Below, piece by piece: positions 47,367 through 56,604 of a stretch of DNA of 64,000 nucleotides. The position numbers were made by a program, and so were the translations under genes. This DNA comes from Alloalcanivorax dieselolei B5 (GTDB lineage Bacteria > Pseudomonadota > Gammaproteobacteria > Pseudomonadales > Alcanivoracaceae), in NCBI RefSeq assembly GCF_000300005.1, contig NC_018691.1, forward strand, positions 496,001-560,000. Reading direction: 5' to 3'. Under the pieces are notes generated by a model. It saw only the letters and a list, made by a program, of their open reading frames with translations, did not search any database and was not told the origin of the DNA. The stretch's first letter is position 1. Each line of letters begins with the position of its first letter.

Positions 47367-48620
47367 CTATTCCTGCGGTGTTTGCTGCGGCTGTGGCGAC
47401 CCGCCGGGTTTGGCTTCCGCCTTTTCCTTGAGAATGCCCAGCGCCTTGAGACTGGCTTCGTCCGGGAAGCCGTCGGCCGGCAGCCCCTGTTGTTGCTGGA
47501 AGCGGCCGAGCGCGGCGCGGGTGCCCGGACCGAGCAGCCCGTCTTCGGAGCCGGCCTTGAAGCCGTCGGCGTTCAAGCGCGCTTGCAACGCCTTGACCTG
47601 GTCCCGGTGCAGACGCGGCGCCGGAACCGGCGCCCGGCTGAGTTCGCCCGCGCCATTGATCCGGTCCGCCAGACGGCCCACCGCCAGCGCGTAGGCTTCG
47701 GAGCGATTCCAGCCCATGATCACGCGGAAGTTCTCGTACACCAGAAAGGCGGGACCCTGGGCGCCGGAAGGCAGCAACAGCGAAGCGTTCATCGGCGCAT
47801 CCGGCAGTGGCTGGCCGTTGGGAAGACGCACATTGCGTTCGCGCCAGTAGCTCAGCGGCCAGGATTCGTCGAGGCCGGCCAGGCCATAGTCGAACTGGTC
47901 CGGTAACCAGACTTCGCGGCCCCAGCGCTCGCCGGTCCGCCAGCCCAGGGCGTTGAGGAAATTGGCGGCGGAAGAGAGTGCGTCCGGCAGGCTGTGCCAG
48001 AGATCCCGGCGACCGTCACCGTCGCCGTCCACGGCGTAACGGAGAAAGGTGGAGGGCATGAATTGGACATGGCCCATGGCGCCGGCCCAGGAGCCTTCCA
48101 TTTGTGGCACGGTAATGGCGCCTTCCTCGACGATGCGCAGAGCGTTCATCAACTCGGCGGTGAAGAAAGCGCCGCGGCGGCCTTCACAGGCCAGCGTGGC
48201 GAGTGCGTCGAGTACCGGCGTGTTGCCGTAAAAACCGCCATAGTTGGTTTCCAGTCCCCAGAACGACAGCAGGTAAGCGGCGGGGACGCCGTACTCGGCT
48301 TCCACCTTGGCCAGCAGATCGGCGTGTTGGCGGCGTAACTCCCGGCCTTGTTTGATCCGCTGCGTAGTGACCCGGCGCCCATAGTAGTCGGCGAAGCTGC
48401 TGGTGAATTCCGGTTGTTTGCGGTCCAGCTCGACCACTCTGGTCTGCAGGGTCAGAGCGGGGATCCGCTGACGGACCAGCTGCGGATCGATGCCGTCCTC
48501 GATGGCTTTTTGTTCCAGCTCGCCCAGGCACGCCCGGAAATCTTCCTGTTCCAAGGCATGGGCACCGGCAATAAGACCGAACAGCAAAGCCGGCACGGTG
48601 AATAAGAAGGGGCGGGGCAT
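47367..48620 (-). CDS. mltB: Lytic murein transglycosylase, MltB family
   Basis: Cleaves peptidoglycan between MurNAc and GlcNAc, leaving a 1,6-anhydro end. 417 residues. Sec signal peptide 1-22 without a lipobox, so it looks soluble, unlike lipoprotein MltB. Catalytic E124 in LSFWGLETNYGGF; MGHVQFMPSTFLRYAVDGDGDG (about 183-204) is typical of the fold. A C-terminal peptidoglycan-binding module (about 345-400, VKALQARLNADGFKAG, GPGTRAALGRFQQQQGL) adds wall anchoring. RBS GGAGAG lies upstream. Between the YihY-type gene and gcd in one operon. Confidence 0.93.
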   Translation of the reverse strand: MPRPFLFTVPALLFGLIAGAHALEQEDFRACLGELEQKAIEDGIDPQLVRQRIPALTLQTRVVELDRKQPEFTSSFADYYGRRVTTQRIKQGRELRRQHADLLAKVEAEYGVPAAYLLSFWGLETNYGGFYGNTPVLDALATLACEGRRGAFFTAELMNALRIVEEGAITVPQMEGSWAGAMGHVQFMPSTFLRYAVDGDGDGRRDLWHSLPDALSSAANFLNALGWRTGERWGREVWLPDQFDYGLAGLDESWPLSYWRERNVRLPNGQPLPDAPMNASLLLPSGAQGPAFLVYENFRVIMGWNRSEAYALAVGRLADRINGAGELSRAPVPAPRLHRDQVKALQARLNADGFKAGSEDGLLGPGTRAALGRFQQQQGLPADGFPDEASLKALGILKEKAEAKPGGSPQPQQTPQE

Positions 48621-48659
48621 AATCTCTCCATGATATCAGGGGGCGGGCCGGGGCCCGGG

Positions 48660-49571
48660 TTATTGATCTTCCAGTATGCGCCGTACCCGTACCGCCGTGG
48701 CGCGCGGGCGGACGGTGCTGTTACGGGCTTCCGCGCGGGCGCGGGTGACGGCGGCGCCGAACAGCAGAATCAGCGACGAGTAGTACACCCACAACAACAG
48801 CAACACCAGGGAACCGGCGGCGCCATAAGTGGAGGCGGTGGCGGTGTGGGAAAGGTACAGCGCGATCAGGAAGCGGCCAAGGATGAACAGCAAGGCGGTG
48901 ACCAGTGCGCCGAGCAGTACGTCGCGCCAACTCAGGATGGCGTCCGGCAACACCTTGAAGATGGTAGCGAACAGCAGCGTGATCACGGTGATCGATACCA
49001 GGGTTTCCACCGCCACCATCAATACGCCGGGCACGGGCAGCCATTCCTGGGCGAACACCATCAGCGCCTGGGTGATCACGCTGAGCAGCAGCGACACCAT
49101 CATCACGAAACCGATGGAGAGGACCACGGTAAGCGACAGCAGCCGGTTCTTGATCAGCGCGAACACGGTGTTGCGTGACGGGCGGGGGGCAATATCCCAG
49201 ATGTTGTTGAGTGAACGCTGCATCTGCGCGAAGACCGTGGTGGCACCGACCAGCATGGCGCCGACGCCGATGATGGTGGGCAACAGGCCACCGTCGGTGA
49301 TGCGGGTACGCGCCACCGCTTCCGCTACCGCCTGGGCGGCTTCGGCACCGACATTGTCTTCCAGCAGACTCATGATCTGTTGCATGGCGGCATCGGTGCT
49401 CATCACCAGCCCGATCACCTGAACCGCCAGAATCACCACCGGCGCGATGGAGAACAACGTGAAGAACGCCAGCGCGCCGGCGTGGATCAGGGCATCACCT
49501 CTTAACCAATAGCCGACGGAGGCTTTGAGAATACCGAACCAGTAGAGGACGATGTCCTTGATTTTCTGCAT
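48660..49571 (-). CDS. YihY/BrkB-family inner membrane protein
   Basis: 303 residues, about six hydrophobic helices; the first carries ALAFFTLFSIAPVVILAVQV (33-52), the family hallmark. RSLNNIWDIAPRPSR (about 118-132) and GALVTALLFILGRFLIALYL (20 residues near 214) follow. The group was once mislabelled RNase BN; the function is not settled. Likely first gene of the operon with mltB and gcd. Confidence 0.9.
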   Translation of the reverse strand: MQKIKDIVLYWFGILKASVGYWLRGDALIHAGALAFFTLFSIAPVVILAVQVIGLVMSTDAAMQQIMSLLEDNVGAEAAQAVAEAVARTRITDGGLLPTIIGVGAMLVGATTVFAQMQRSLNNIWDIAPRPSRNTVFALIKNRLLSLTVVLSIGFVMMVSLLLSVITQALMVFAQEWLPVPGVLMVAVETLVSITVITLLFATIFKVLPDAILSWRDVLLGALVTALLFILGRFLIALYLSHTATASTYGAAGSLVLLLLWVYYSSLILLFGAAVTRARAEARNSTVRPRATAVRVRRILEDQ

Positions 49572-49701
49572 GCTGTGTCGTCCTGGCGGCCATTTAGGAT
49601 GGGACTATTGTTCCGCTATGCGCGCCGAGAAGAAAGCCCACTTTTCTTCGTAGGAGGACGGTCAGGTCTGGTATAGCGCTAAAGACAGGTATTCAGAATT
49701 G

Positions 49702-49797
49702 CTACGAAGCCGCTGTAGGAGCTTGCCCTGCAAGCGAATTTCCAGGGCTCGAAAGCACGATTCGCTTGCAGGGCAAGCTCCTACAGCGGCTTCGTAG
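49702..49797. repeat. REP-like palindromic element, longest perfect copy
   Basis: Perfect 38-bp inverted repeat (49702-49739 and 49760-49797) with a 20-base loop, the most complete copy in the window. Its ends CTACGAAGCCGCTGTAGGAG define the consensus of the family. Between the YihY-type and ndh genes, both on the minus strand. Confidence 0.9.
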
Positions 49798-49836
49798 TCT
49801 GGTCCGTGGGGAGCTGCCGGGCGGTGCCCGTTGCCG

Positions 49837-51129
49837 TCAATGCAGCTTCAGACGCGGCCGCACCAGGCGGCTGAAGCGGCCCGCGGTGAGCAGCATGATC
49901 GTCCGTGGCCAGCCATACAGCGCGGCCTGATGCATGCGGTATAACGCCACGTACATGATCCGGGCCAGCCAGCCTTCGACGAAAAAGTTGCCGCCCTTCA
50001 GATTGCCCATCAGCATGCCAACGGAACTGTAGTTGGACAGCGACACCAGTGAACCGTGGTCTTTGTACTCGAAGGGTTTCTGCTCCTGATTGTTGAGCAA
50101 CCGAACCAGATTACGGGCGGTGTGGTGGGCCATTTGCTGCGCCGATTGCGCGCGCGGCGGAATCGGCCGTTCCGCCCCTTCCGGTATAAGGAAGGCGCTG
50201 TCGCCGATGACGAAGATATTGTCGTGGCCCTTGGCCAGCAGATTCGGTTCCACCTCGATCTGATTGACGCGAGTGACGGTGAAGCCTTCCAACTGTCCGA
50301 AAATATCCGGGCCTTTGACACCCGCCGCCCACACCATCAGGTCGGCCTTGATCTCCTCGCCGTCCTTGGTGACCAGCGCCTGCTCGGTGGCCTGCGCCAC
50401 CATCACGCCGGTACGGACCGATACGCCGAGTGCCTGCAGCCGTTCGGTGGCGGCGGCGGATACCCGCTCACTAAGAGCGGGCAGAATCCGCGGCAGCGCC
50501 TCGACCACGGTGACGCGCAGCTGTTTGCGGTCCAGGTGTTCGTGGCCGTAGAGCTTGAGCATGGCCACCGCGTGATGGATTTCCGCCGCCAGTTCCACGC
50601 CGGTGGCGCCGCCGCCGACAATCGCCACGGACACTGGATCATTGCGGTAGTTGGCGTGCAGACAAGTGTTCAGGAAGCGCTCGCGAAAGCGTTCCGCCTG
50701 GGTGCGGGTATCCATGAACAGGCAGTGCTGGCGCACGCCGGGAGTGCCGAAGTCATTGCTCTGGCTGCCGATGGCGAGCACCAGGTAGTCGTAGTCGAGT
50801 TGCCGTTCGGGCAGCACCTCTTCGCCGTCCGGGCCGTTCATCGCCGCCAGGGTAACGGTCCGTGCGGCGGCATCCACGCGGGTCAGGGTGCCCGGTTCGA
50901 ACCGGTAATGATTGAGCCGGGCATGGGCGCGGTAGTCCACGGCGTCCAGGTCGGCGTCGATGGCGCCAGTAGCCACCTCGTGATAGCGCGGTTTCCACAC
51001 ATGGATGTTGCTGGTATCGACCAGGGTGATGTCGGCGCGGCCGCGCTTGCCCAGTTTGCGCCCGAGTTGGGTGACCAGCGGCAGGCCGCCGGCACCGCCT
51101 CCTACTACCAGGATCTTGGGTTTGCTCAT
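49837..51129 (-). CDS. ndh: Type II NADH:quinone oxidoreductase
   Basis: Single-subunit, non-proton-pumping NADH dehydrogenase on the inner face of the membrane. The ATG at 51129 (MSKPKILVVGGG) gives 430 residues. FAD motif GGGAGG near residue 10; second Rossmann motif VAIVGGGATGVELAAEIHHA (about 167-186) for NADH; C-terminal GDSAF (about 310) and a membrane-binding amphipathic tail (LARIMYVALYRMHQAALYGW). RBS GGAG is distant by ten bases. Standalone gene. Confidence 0.92.
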   Translation of the reverse strand: MSKPKILVVGGGAGGLPLVTQLGRKLGKRGRADITLVDTSNIHVWKPRYHEVATGAIDADLDAVDYRAHARLNHYRFEPGTLTRVDAAARTVTLAAMNGPDGEEVLPERQLDYDYLVLAIGSQSNDFGTPGVRQHCLFMDTRTQAERFRERFLNTCLHANYRNDPVSVAIVGGGATGVELAAEIHHAVAMLKLYGHEHLDRKQLRVTVVEALPRILPALSERVSAAATERLQALGVSVRTGVMVAQATEQALVTKDGEEIKADLMVWAAGVKGPDIFGQLEGFTVTRVNQIEVEPNLLAKGHDNIFVIGDSAFLIPEGAERPIPPRAQSAQQMAHHTARNLVRLLNNQEQKPFEYKDHGSLVSLSNYSSVGMLMGNLKGGNFFVEGWLARIMYVALYRMHQAALYGWPRTIMLLTAGRFSRLVRPRLKLH

Positions 51130-51305
51130 GCAGGGGCTCCGTCCTTCAAAGCAGGGCCGCCCCGGTCCCGGGAAGGGAAGGGGGCGGCGAAAAGAACAGT
51201 TTACCGGCATCTCCGGACGAACGGAAAAGCCCAAGCTAGTGCTTAGGAACTAAAAGCGTGGACAGCCAGTCACGACTTAAGTATAAGTGACGTCGTGCAA
51301 GTTTA

Positions 51306-51325
51306 CCTTTACGTTAACGTAAAGG
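51306..51325. promoter_or_regulatory. Perfect 20-bp palindrome, LiuR-type operator candidate
   Basis: CCTTTACGTTAACGTAAAGG is fully self-complementary and sits about 60 bases before the CoA ligase start codon at 51386. TTTACGTTAACGTAAA resembles the site I recall for the MerR-type regulator LiuR of branched-chain acid catabolism. No merR-type gene is seen nearby. Confidence 0.7.
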
Positions 51326-51385
51326 CGTAAAGCGGGGCTGGACGGGCCCCTCATACCGACAACAATGAACGACAAGGAGCCTGCC

Positions 51386-53068
51386 ATGACGGAGTCCTAT
51401 ACCCGTGGGCCGCGGGACAAGACGCTGCTGACCTCCACCATTGGCGATGCCTTTGACAATACGGTGGCCGCATACGGTGAACGGGAGGCGCTGGTGGCCA
51501 GTCATCAGCAGCTTCGTTACTCCTGGAATCAACTGGCCGAGGAAGTGGAACGCTATGCCCGCGCTTTCATGGCCCTTGGTCTGCAACCCGGTGATCGTCT
51601 TGGTATCTGGGCGCCAAACTGCGCCGAATGGTGCATTACCCAGTTCGCCAGCGCCAAAATGGGTGCCATCCTGGTCAACATCAATCCCGCCTACCGCCTC
51701 AATGAGCTGGAATACGCGCTAAAGCAATCCGGTTGCCGCTGGCTGGTCTGCGCCGATAACTTCAAGACCTCGGATTACCAGAGCATGTTGACGGAACTGG
51801 TGCCGGAGCTGGCATCGTCCCGTCCCGGGGACGTGCACAGCGAAGTCTTGCCTGAGTTGCGTGGTGTGGTCAGCCTCGCCGATCAGCCACCCGCGGGCTT
51901 CATGAGCTGGCGGGAACTGGGTGCGCTGTCGGAATCGGTGGCGGTGGACGATCTCAAGCAGCGCCAGGCCGGCCTCAAGCCCGATGACCCGATCAACATC
52001 CAGTACACCTCCGGTACCACCGGCTTTCCCAAGGGCGCCACGCTCAGCCACCGCAACATCCTCAATAACGGCTATATGGTGGCCGAGAGCATGGGCTTTA
52101 CCGAACGTGACCGGCTGGTGATCCCGGTACCGCTTTATCATTGCTTCGGCATGGTGATGGGGAATCTCGGTTGCATGACCCATGGCAGCACCATGATCTA
52201 TCCGGCGCCGGGCTTTGACCCCGAAGCCACGCTGGAAGCGGTGGCCAGTGAACGGGCCACCGCCCTGTACGGCGTGCCCACCATGTTCATCGCCGAGCTG
52301 GGGCATCCGCGTATCAAGGAATTTGATCTTTCCTCCCTGCGCACCGGCATCATGGCCGGCGCTACCTGTCCCATTGAAGTGATGCGGCGGGTGATCAGCG
52401 AAATGCACATGGAGGAGGTGCAAATCGCCTATGGCATGACCGAGACCAGCCCGGTATCACTGCAAACCGGTGCCGATGATGAGCTGGAGCGCCGTGTCTC
52501 CACCGTTGGCCGCACGCAGCCGCACCTGGAAACCAAGGTTGTCGACGAGCAGGGCAACACCGTGCCACGTGGCGAAATCGGCGAGCTGTGCACCCGGGGC
52601 TACAGTGTGATGCTGGGCTATTGGAACAATCCGGACGCCACCGCCGGTGCCATCGACGATGACGGCTGGATGCACACCGGAGATCTGGCGGTGATGGATG
52701 ACGCCGGCTATGTCCGCATCGTGGGGCGCAGCAAGGACATGATCATTCGCGGTGGCGAGAATATTTATCCCCGTGAAATCGAGGAGTTTCTGTACACCCA
52801 TCCCGCCGTGGTCGACGTCCAGGTGATCGGTATCCCCGACGACAAGTACGGTGAGGAGATCGTCGCCTGGGTGAAGTTGAAAAGCGGGGAACAGGCCGAC
52901 GCCGAGGTGTTGCGTGACTACTGCAAGAATCGCATCGCCCATTTCAAGACTCCCCGGCATTTCAAATTCGTGGACGATTTCCCGATGACGGTGACCGGCA
53001 AGATCCAGAAATTCCGTATGCGTGAGATCAGCATCGAAGAGGTTCGCGTCACCGTTACCGAATCCTGA
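51386..53068 (+). CDS. Acyl-CoA synthetase, AMP-forming (medium-chain/FadD-like)
   Basis: ANL ligase of 560 residues from the ATG at 51386 with AAGGAG six bases away (an ATG 21 bases earlier is possible). Signature [12 protein letters not shown] about 206-217, [11 protein letters not shown] about 351-361, hinge [16 protein letters not shown] about 447-462, catalytic lysine in [10 protein letters not shown] near 538. Preceded by the perfect palindrome at 51306-51325. Followed after 74 bases by a second ligase with which it shares direction. Probably activates short- or branched-chain acids. Confidence 0.93.
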   Translation: MTESYTRGPRDKTLLTSTIGDAFDNTVAAYGEREALVASHQQLRYSWNQLAEEVERYARAFMALGLQPGDRLGIWAPNCAEWCITQFASAKMGAILVNINPAYRLNELEYALKQSGCRWLVCADNFKTSDYQSMLTELVPELASSRPGDVHSEVLPELRGVVSLADQPPAGFMSWRELGALSESVAVDDLKQRQAGLKPDDPINIQYTSGTTGFPKGATLSHRNILNNGYMVAESMGFTERDRLVIPVPLYHCFGMVMGNLGCMTHGSTMIYPAPGFDPEATLEAVASERATALYGVPTMFIAELGHPRIKEFDLSSLRTGIMAGATCPIEVMRRVISEMHMEEVQIAYGMTETSPVSLQTGADDELERRVSTVGRTQPHLETKVVDEQGNTVPRGEIGELCTRGYSVMLGYWNNPDATAGAIDDDGWMHTGDLAVMDDAGYVRIVGRSKDMIIRGGENIYPREIEEFLYTHPAVVDVQVIGIPDDKYGEEIVAWVKLKSGEQADAEVLRDYCKNRIAHFKTPRHFKFVDDFPMTVTGKIQKFRMREISIEEVRVTVTES

Positions 53069-53142
53069 TATTCCCGAGCCTGTGACGACAGCGCCCGGCT
53101 GGCCGCCGGGCCGCGAGATATTTAAAAGAAGGAGAGCGAGCC

Positions 53143-54798
53143 ATGCGCCAGTACAATGAGGCGGTGGAGCAGTTTGATCTTGAAAAGGAGGCGGGCGCTA
53201 CCCTGTCCGGCTCCCTGGAGCGTCTGAACGCCTGCGTGGAATGCTGTGACCGTCATGCCCTGCCGGGACGGATCGCCCTGTTCTGGGAAGGCGCCGACGG
53301 CGACAGCGCCACCTACACATTCAGCGAATTACGTGACAAGGCCTCCCGTTTCGCCGCCTTTCTCGCCGACCAGGGCGTATGCGCCGGCGATTGCGTGGCG
53401 GGCTTGCTGCCACGCCGGGTGGAACTGCTGATCACGGTGCTGGCCACCTGGCGGCTTGGCGCGGTGTACCAGCCGCTGTTCACCGCCTTCGGTCCCAAGG
53501 CCATCGACCACCGGCTGCAAACCGCGGGTACCCGGGTGGTGGTCACCGACGGTGATAATCGCGGCAAACTGGACGGTTTGGAAAGTGATCCATTGGTGGT
53601 CACCGTCGGCGGCGACAAAGGCCGAGGCATCCGCCGGGGTGACTTCAGCTTCTGGGCGGAACTGGAGAGCCACCAGGACGGCGCCGAGCCGGTGATGCGC
53701 AGTGCCGACGACCCCTTTCTGATGATGTTCACCTCCGGCACCACCGGCTTGCCCAAGGCGGTGCCGGTACCGCTCAAGGCCATCGTCGCTTTCGCCGGCT
53801 ACATGCAACACGCGGTTGGCTTGCGTGAAGACGACGCTTTCTGGAACCTGGCCGATCCCGGCTGGGCTTACGGGCTTTACTATGCGGTGACCGGCCCGCT
53901 GTCCCTTGGCCATCCCACCACCTTCTACGACGGCGGCTTTACCGTGGAAAGCACCTGCCGGGTGATCAATAAATACGGCATTACCAACTTGGCTGGCTCG
54001 CCCACCGCTTATCGGTTGTTGATGGCTGGCGGTGACACCGTGGTAAAGGCGCTGCGCGGCAAATTGCGGGCGGTGAGCAGTGCCGGTGAGCCGCTGACGC
54101 CGGAGGTGATCCGCTGGTTCGCCAAGGAACTGGGCACCACCATTCACGATCATTACGGCCAGACCGAGCTGGGCATGGTGCTGTGCAACCATCACGAACT
54201 GGAGCACCCGGTGCGAATCGGTGCCGCCGGCTTTGCCGTGCCCGGGCACCGGGTGGTGGTGGTCAACGAAGAGGGTGAGGAATTGCCGGTGGGACAGCCG
54301 GGGATTCTTGCCGTGGATCGCAATCAGTCCCCCTTATTCTGGTTCCCGGGGTATCCCGCCGATCCGCAAAAGTCGATGCTGAAACACTATTATATGAGCG
54401 GCGATACGGTGGAACTGAACGACGACGGCAGCATCAGTTTTGTCGGCCGTTCCGATGATGTGATCACCACCTCCGGCTACCGGGTCGGCCCGTTCGACGT
54501 GGAAAGCGCCCTGATCGAACACCCGTCGGTGGTGGAAGCGGCGGTGATCGGCAAACCCGACGAAGAGCGTACCGAACTGGTGAAAGCGTTCGTGGTGTTG
54601 GGGGCCGGCTACCGAGGGGATGACGACCTGGCAAAGGAACTGCAGCAAGCGGTTCGCCAGCGTTTGTCCGCTCATGCTTATCCGCGCGAAATTGAGTTCG
54701 TGGAGTCGCTGCCGAAGACACCCAGTGGTAAGATACAGCGATTCCTGCTGCGCAATGAAGAAGTGGCGCGGCAACGCCAGGCGGCCACCACGGCCTGA
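53143..54798 (+). CDS. Acyl-CoA synthetase of the acetyl-/medium-chain (ACS/ACSM) type
   Basis: 551 residues, unlike the first ligase and closer to acetyl-CoA synthetases. FTSGTTGLPKAVPVP (about 195-209), WNLADPGWAYGLYYAVTGPL (20 residues near 241-260), HYGQTELGM (~338-346), RSDDVITTSGYRVGPFDVES (20 residues, ~437) and the catalytic K530 in TPSGKIQRFLLR are present. The acetylatable-lysine context PSGKIQR suggests control by protein acetylation as in Acs. AAGGAGAG precedes the ATG. A strong terminator follows. Confidence 0.92.
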   Translation: MRQYNEAVEQFDLEKEAGATLSGSLERLNACVECCDRHALPGRIALFWEGADGDSATYTFSELRDKASRFAAFLADQGVCAGDCVAGLLPRRVELLITVLATWRLGAVYQPLFTAFGPKAIDHRLQTAGTRVVVTDGDNRGKLDGLESDPLVVTVGGDKGRGIRRGDFSFWAELESHQDGAEPVMRSADDPFLMMFTSGTTGLPKAVPVPLKAIVAFAGYMQHAVGLREDDAFWNLADPGWAYGLYYAVTGPLSLGHPTTFYDGGFTVESTCRVINKYGITNLAGSPTAYRLLMAGGDTVVKALRGKLRAVSSAGEPLTPEVIRWFAKELGTTIHDHYGQTELGMVLCNHHELEHPVRIGAAGFAVPGHRVVVVNEEGEELPVGQPGILAVDRNQSPLFWFPGYPADPQKSMLKHYYMSGDTVELNDDGSISFVGRSDDVITTSGYRVGPFDVESALIEHPSVVEAAVIGKPDEERTELVKAFVVLGAGYRGDDDLAKELQQAVRQRLSAHAYPREIEFVESLPKTPSGKIQRFLLRNEEVARQRQAATTA

Positions 54799-54826
54799 TC
54801 CTGACGTTTTTTTGTTCTGCCTTGCG

Positions 54827-54849
54827 CCGGCCCCTTGGGCCGGTTTTTT
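54827..54849 (+). terminator. Rho-independent terminator after the CoA ligase pair
   Basis: CCGGCCC (54827-54833), loop CTT, GGGCCGG (54837-54843), then six T (54844-54849). It lies 29 bases after the stop codon at 54798. Confidence 0.92.
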
Positions 54850-54887
54850 ATTGGGTTCATCACGGTTTAGCGGGATCCGACCTTATC

Positions 54888-55092
54888 CTCCATCGTGGAC
54901 AGCGGAGCCGCGTTACGCCTTTACGGGAACGCCGTGAATACGTCCCTGTAGGCTTCCGGTCGAACGTCCCTGTTCGACAGGATCCCGCAAAGGCGTAACG
55001 CGGCTCCGCTTCGAGGTAATCGACGAGCACGGATGTCCTTCGTACAGCCCCGTGCCCCCGATGGAGCTCCCCATGCCTGTTATTCTGCGATC
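54888..55092. repeat. Dispersed structured repeat, copy B (~200 bp)
   Basis: Second copy of the repeat at 4637-4820. Ends CTCCATC (54888-54894) and GATGGAG (55060-55066) are inverted. The inner arm starting GCGGAGCCGCGTTACGCC pairs with a complementary arm at about 54983-55009, agreeing at about 26 of 27 positions. It has an extra ~20 bases near the 3' side compared with copy A. It stops about six bases before the aldehyde dehydrogenase stop codon. Confidence 0.78.
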
Positions 55093-55098
55093 GTGCCT

Positions 55099-56586
55099 TT
55101 AATACCGTACCGTCACCGACTTCAGTTCGGTGTAATCCTCGATGAAGGCGCTGCCGAACTCCCGGCCGATGCCGGAGCCCTTAATGCCACCGAATGGCAC
55201 GGCCGGGTCGATGAAGGTGTGCATGTTCACCCACACCGTGCCCGCTTCGATGCGCGGCACCAGACGCAGGGCCCGGGACAAATCGTTGGTCCAGAGGCTG
55301 GCTGTCAAACCGTAGGGACTGTCGTTCATGAGGGTCAGCAATTCTTCTTCGTCATCGAAGGGCAGGAAGCACGCCACCGGGCCGAACACTTCCTCTTGCA
55401 GCAAAGTGGCATCGCGACGATCCGCCACCGCCAGGGTCGGTTCGATAAAGAAGCCAGGGCGGTCCAGCGCCCGGCCACCGTGGACGATCTCGCAACCCTG
55501 ATCGGGGGCACTGGCGAAGTACTGGCTGACTTTTTCGAAGTGCGGGCGGTTGGAGAGCGGTCCGAAGTCGGTGCTTTCATCCAGCGGCGAGCCAATTTTG
55601 AGCTGCTTCAGCTGTGCCGCCACGCCGTCGACGATTTCATCCAGCCGTGAGCGGTGCACGTAGAACCGTTCCGCCGCCGCGCACACCTGGCCTTGATGCA
55701 GATAAGCCGCTTCCATGACGCCGGCCACTGCTTTTTGGGTGTCGATATCAGCGAGAAAGCCGGCGGCGTTCTTGCCGCCCAGCTCCAGAGTGGCACGGGT
55801 CAGGTTGGCCTGCATGGCCTGGGCGCCAACCTTACGGCCGGTGTTCATGGAACCGGTGAACGAGACCTTGCTGATCTTTTCGTGCTCGATCAGCGCCTGG
55901 CCGCAGGCGCCGGTGCCGCAGACCACGTTGAGAACGCCGTCGGGCAGGCCGGCTTCCTTTGCCAACCCGGCCAAACGCAGCAGGGTGAAGGGGGTGAACT
56001 CGCTGGGCTTGATCACCACGGTACAGCCGCAAATCAGCGCCGAGGCGATTTTCCAGATGGCGATCATCAACGAGAAATTCCACGGCACGATACCGGCCAC
56101 CACGCCGACCGGTTCGCGTAACGTGAAGGCGGTGTAGCGTTCGCCCTGCATGGAAGGCAGTGACGGTGTCAGCGTCTCGCCGTTGATCTTGCCGGCCCAG
56201 CCGGCGTAATAGCGAAGGAAATGGCTGCTTTGTCCCACCTCGAAGGCCCGGGACAACTGAATGGTCTTGCCGGAGCACAGTGTTTCCAACTGCGCCAGCT
56301 CTTCCCCGTGCTGATCGATCAGGTCGGCGAGCCGGTTAAGGATGGCGCCGCGTTGCAGCGGCGCCATGTCCCGCCAGGTGCCGTGAAAGGCGTGGTGGGC
56401 GGCGTTCACCGCGGCATCTGTTTGCGCCGGATCCGCTTCCCGTACCTCCGCGAAGGTTTCGCCGGTGGCGGGGTTCACCACCGGGTGGGCCGGACCGCTG
56501 GCCCGGCCATATTCGCCGTTGATGAAACAATCATGACCCTGCTGCAGGAATGCCCGCACCTCGGGTAATAAAGCGATGTCGCTCAT
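55099..56586 (-). CDS. feaB: Phenylacetaldehyde-type aldehyde dehydrogenase
   Basis: NAD-dependent oxidation of an aldehyde to its acid, here most likely the arylacetaldehyde released by the neighbouring amine dehydrogenase. 495 residues, typical of FeaB/StyD. N170 (PWNFS), E268 (LELGG) and catalytic C302 (GQVCAAAERF) are in place. Last gene of the amine dehydrogenase set. The start is the ATG at 56586, with GGAC only weakly resembling an RBS. Cytoplasmic, so the aldehyde must cross the inner membrane. The symbol is by analogy. Confidence 0.9.
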   Translation of the reverse strand: MSDIALLPEVRAFLQQGHDCFINGEYGRASGPAHPVVNPATGETFAEVREADPAQTDAAVNAAHHAFHGTWRDMAPLQRGAILNRLADLIDQHGEELAQLETLCSGKTIQLSRAFEVGQSSHFLRYYAGWAGKINGETLTPSLPSMQGERYTAFTLREPVGVVAGIVPWNFSLMIAIWKIASALICGCTVVIKPSEFTPFTLLRLAGLAKEAGLPDGVLNVVCGTGACGQALIEHEKISKVSFTGSMNTGRKVGAQAMQANLTRATLELGGKNAAGFLADIDTQKAVAGVMEAAYLHQGQVCAAAERFYVHRSRLDEIVDGVAAQLKQLKIGSPLDESTDFGPLSNRPHFEKVSQYFASAPDQGCEIVHGGRALDRPGFFIEPTLAVADRRDATLLQEEVFGPVACFLPFDDEEELLTLMNDSPYGLTASLWTNDLSRALRLVPRIEAGTVWVNMHTFIDPAVPFGGIKGSGIGREFGSAFIEDYTELKSVTVRY

Positions 56587-56604
56587 GGTCCAGTCCTCAT
56601 TGCA

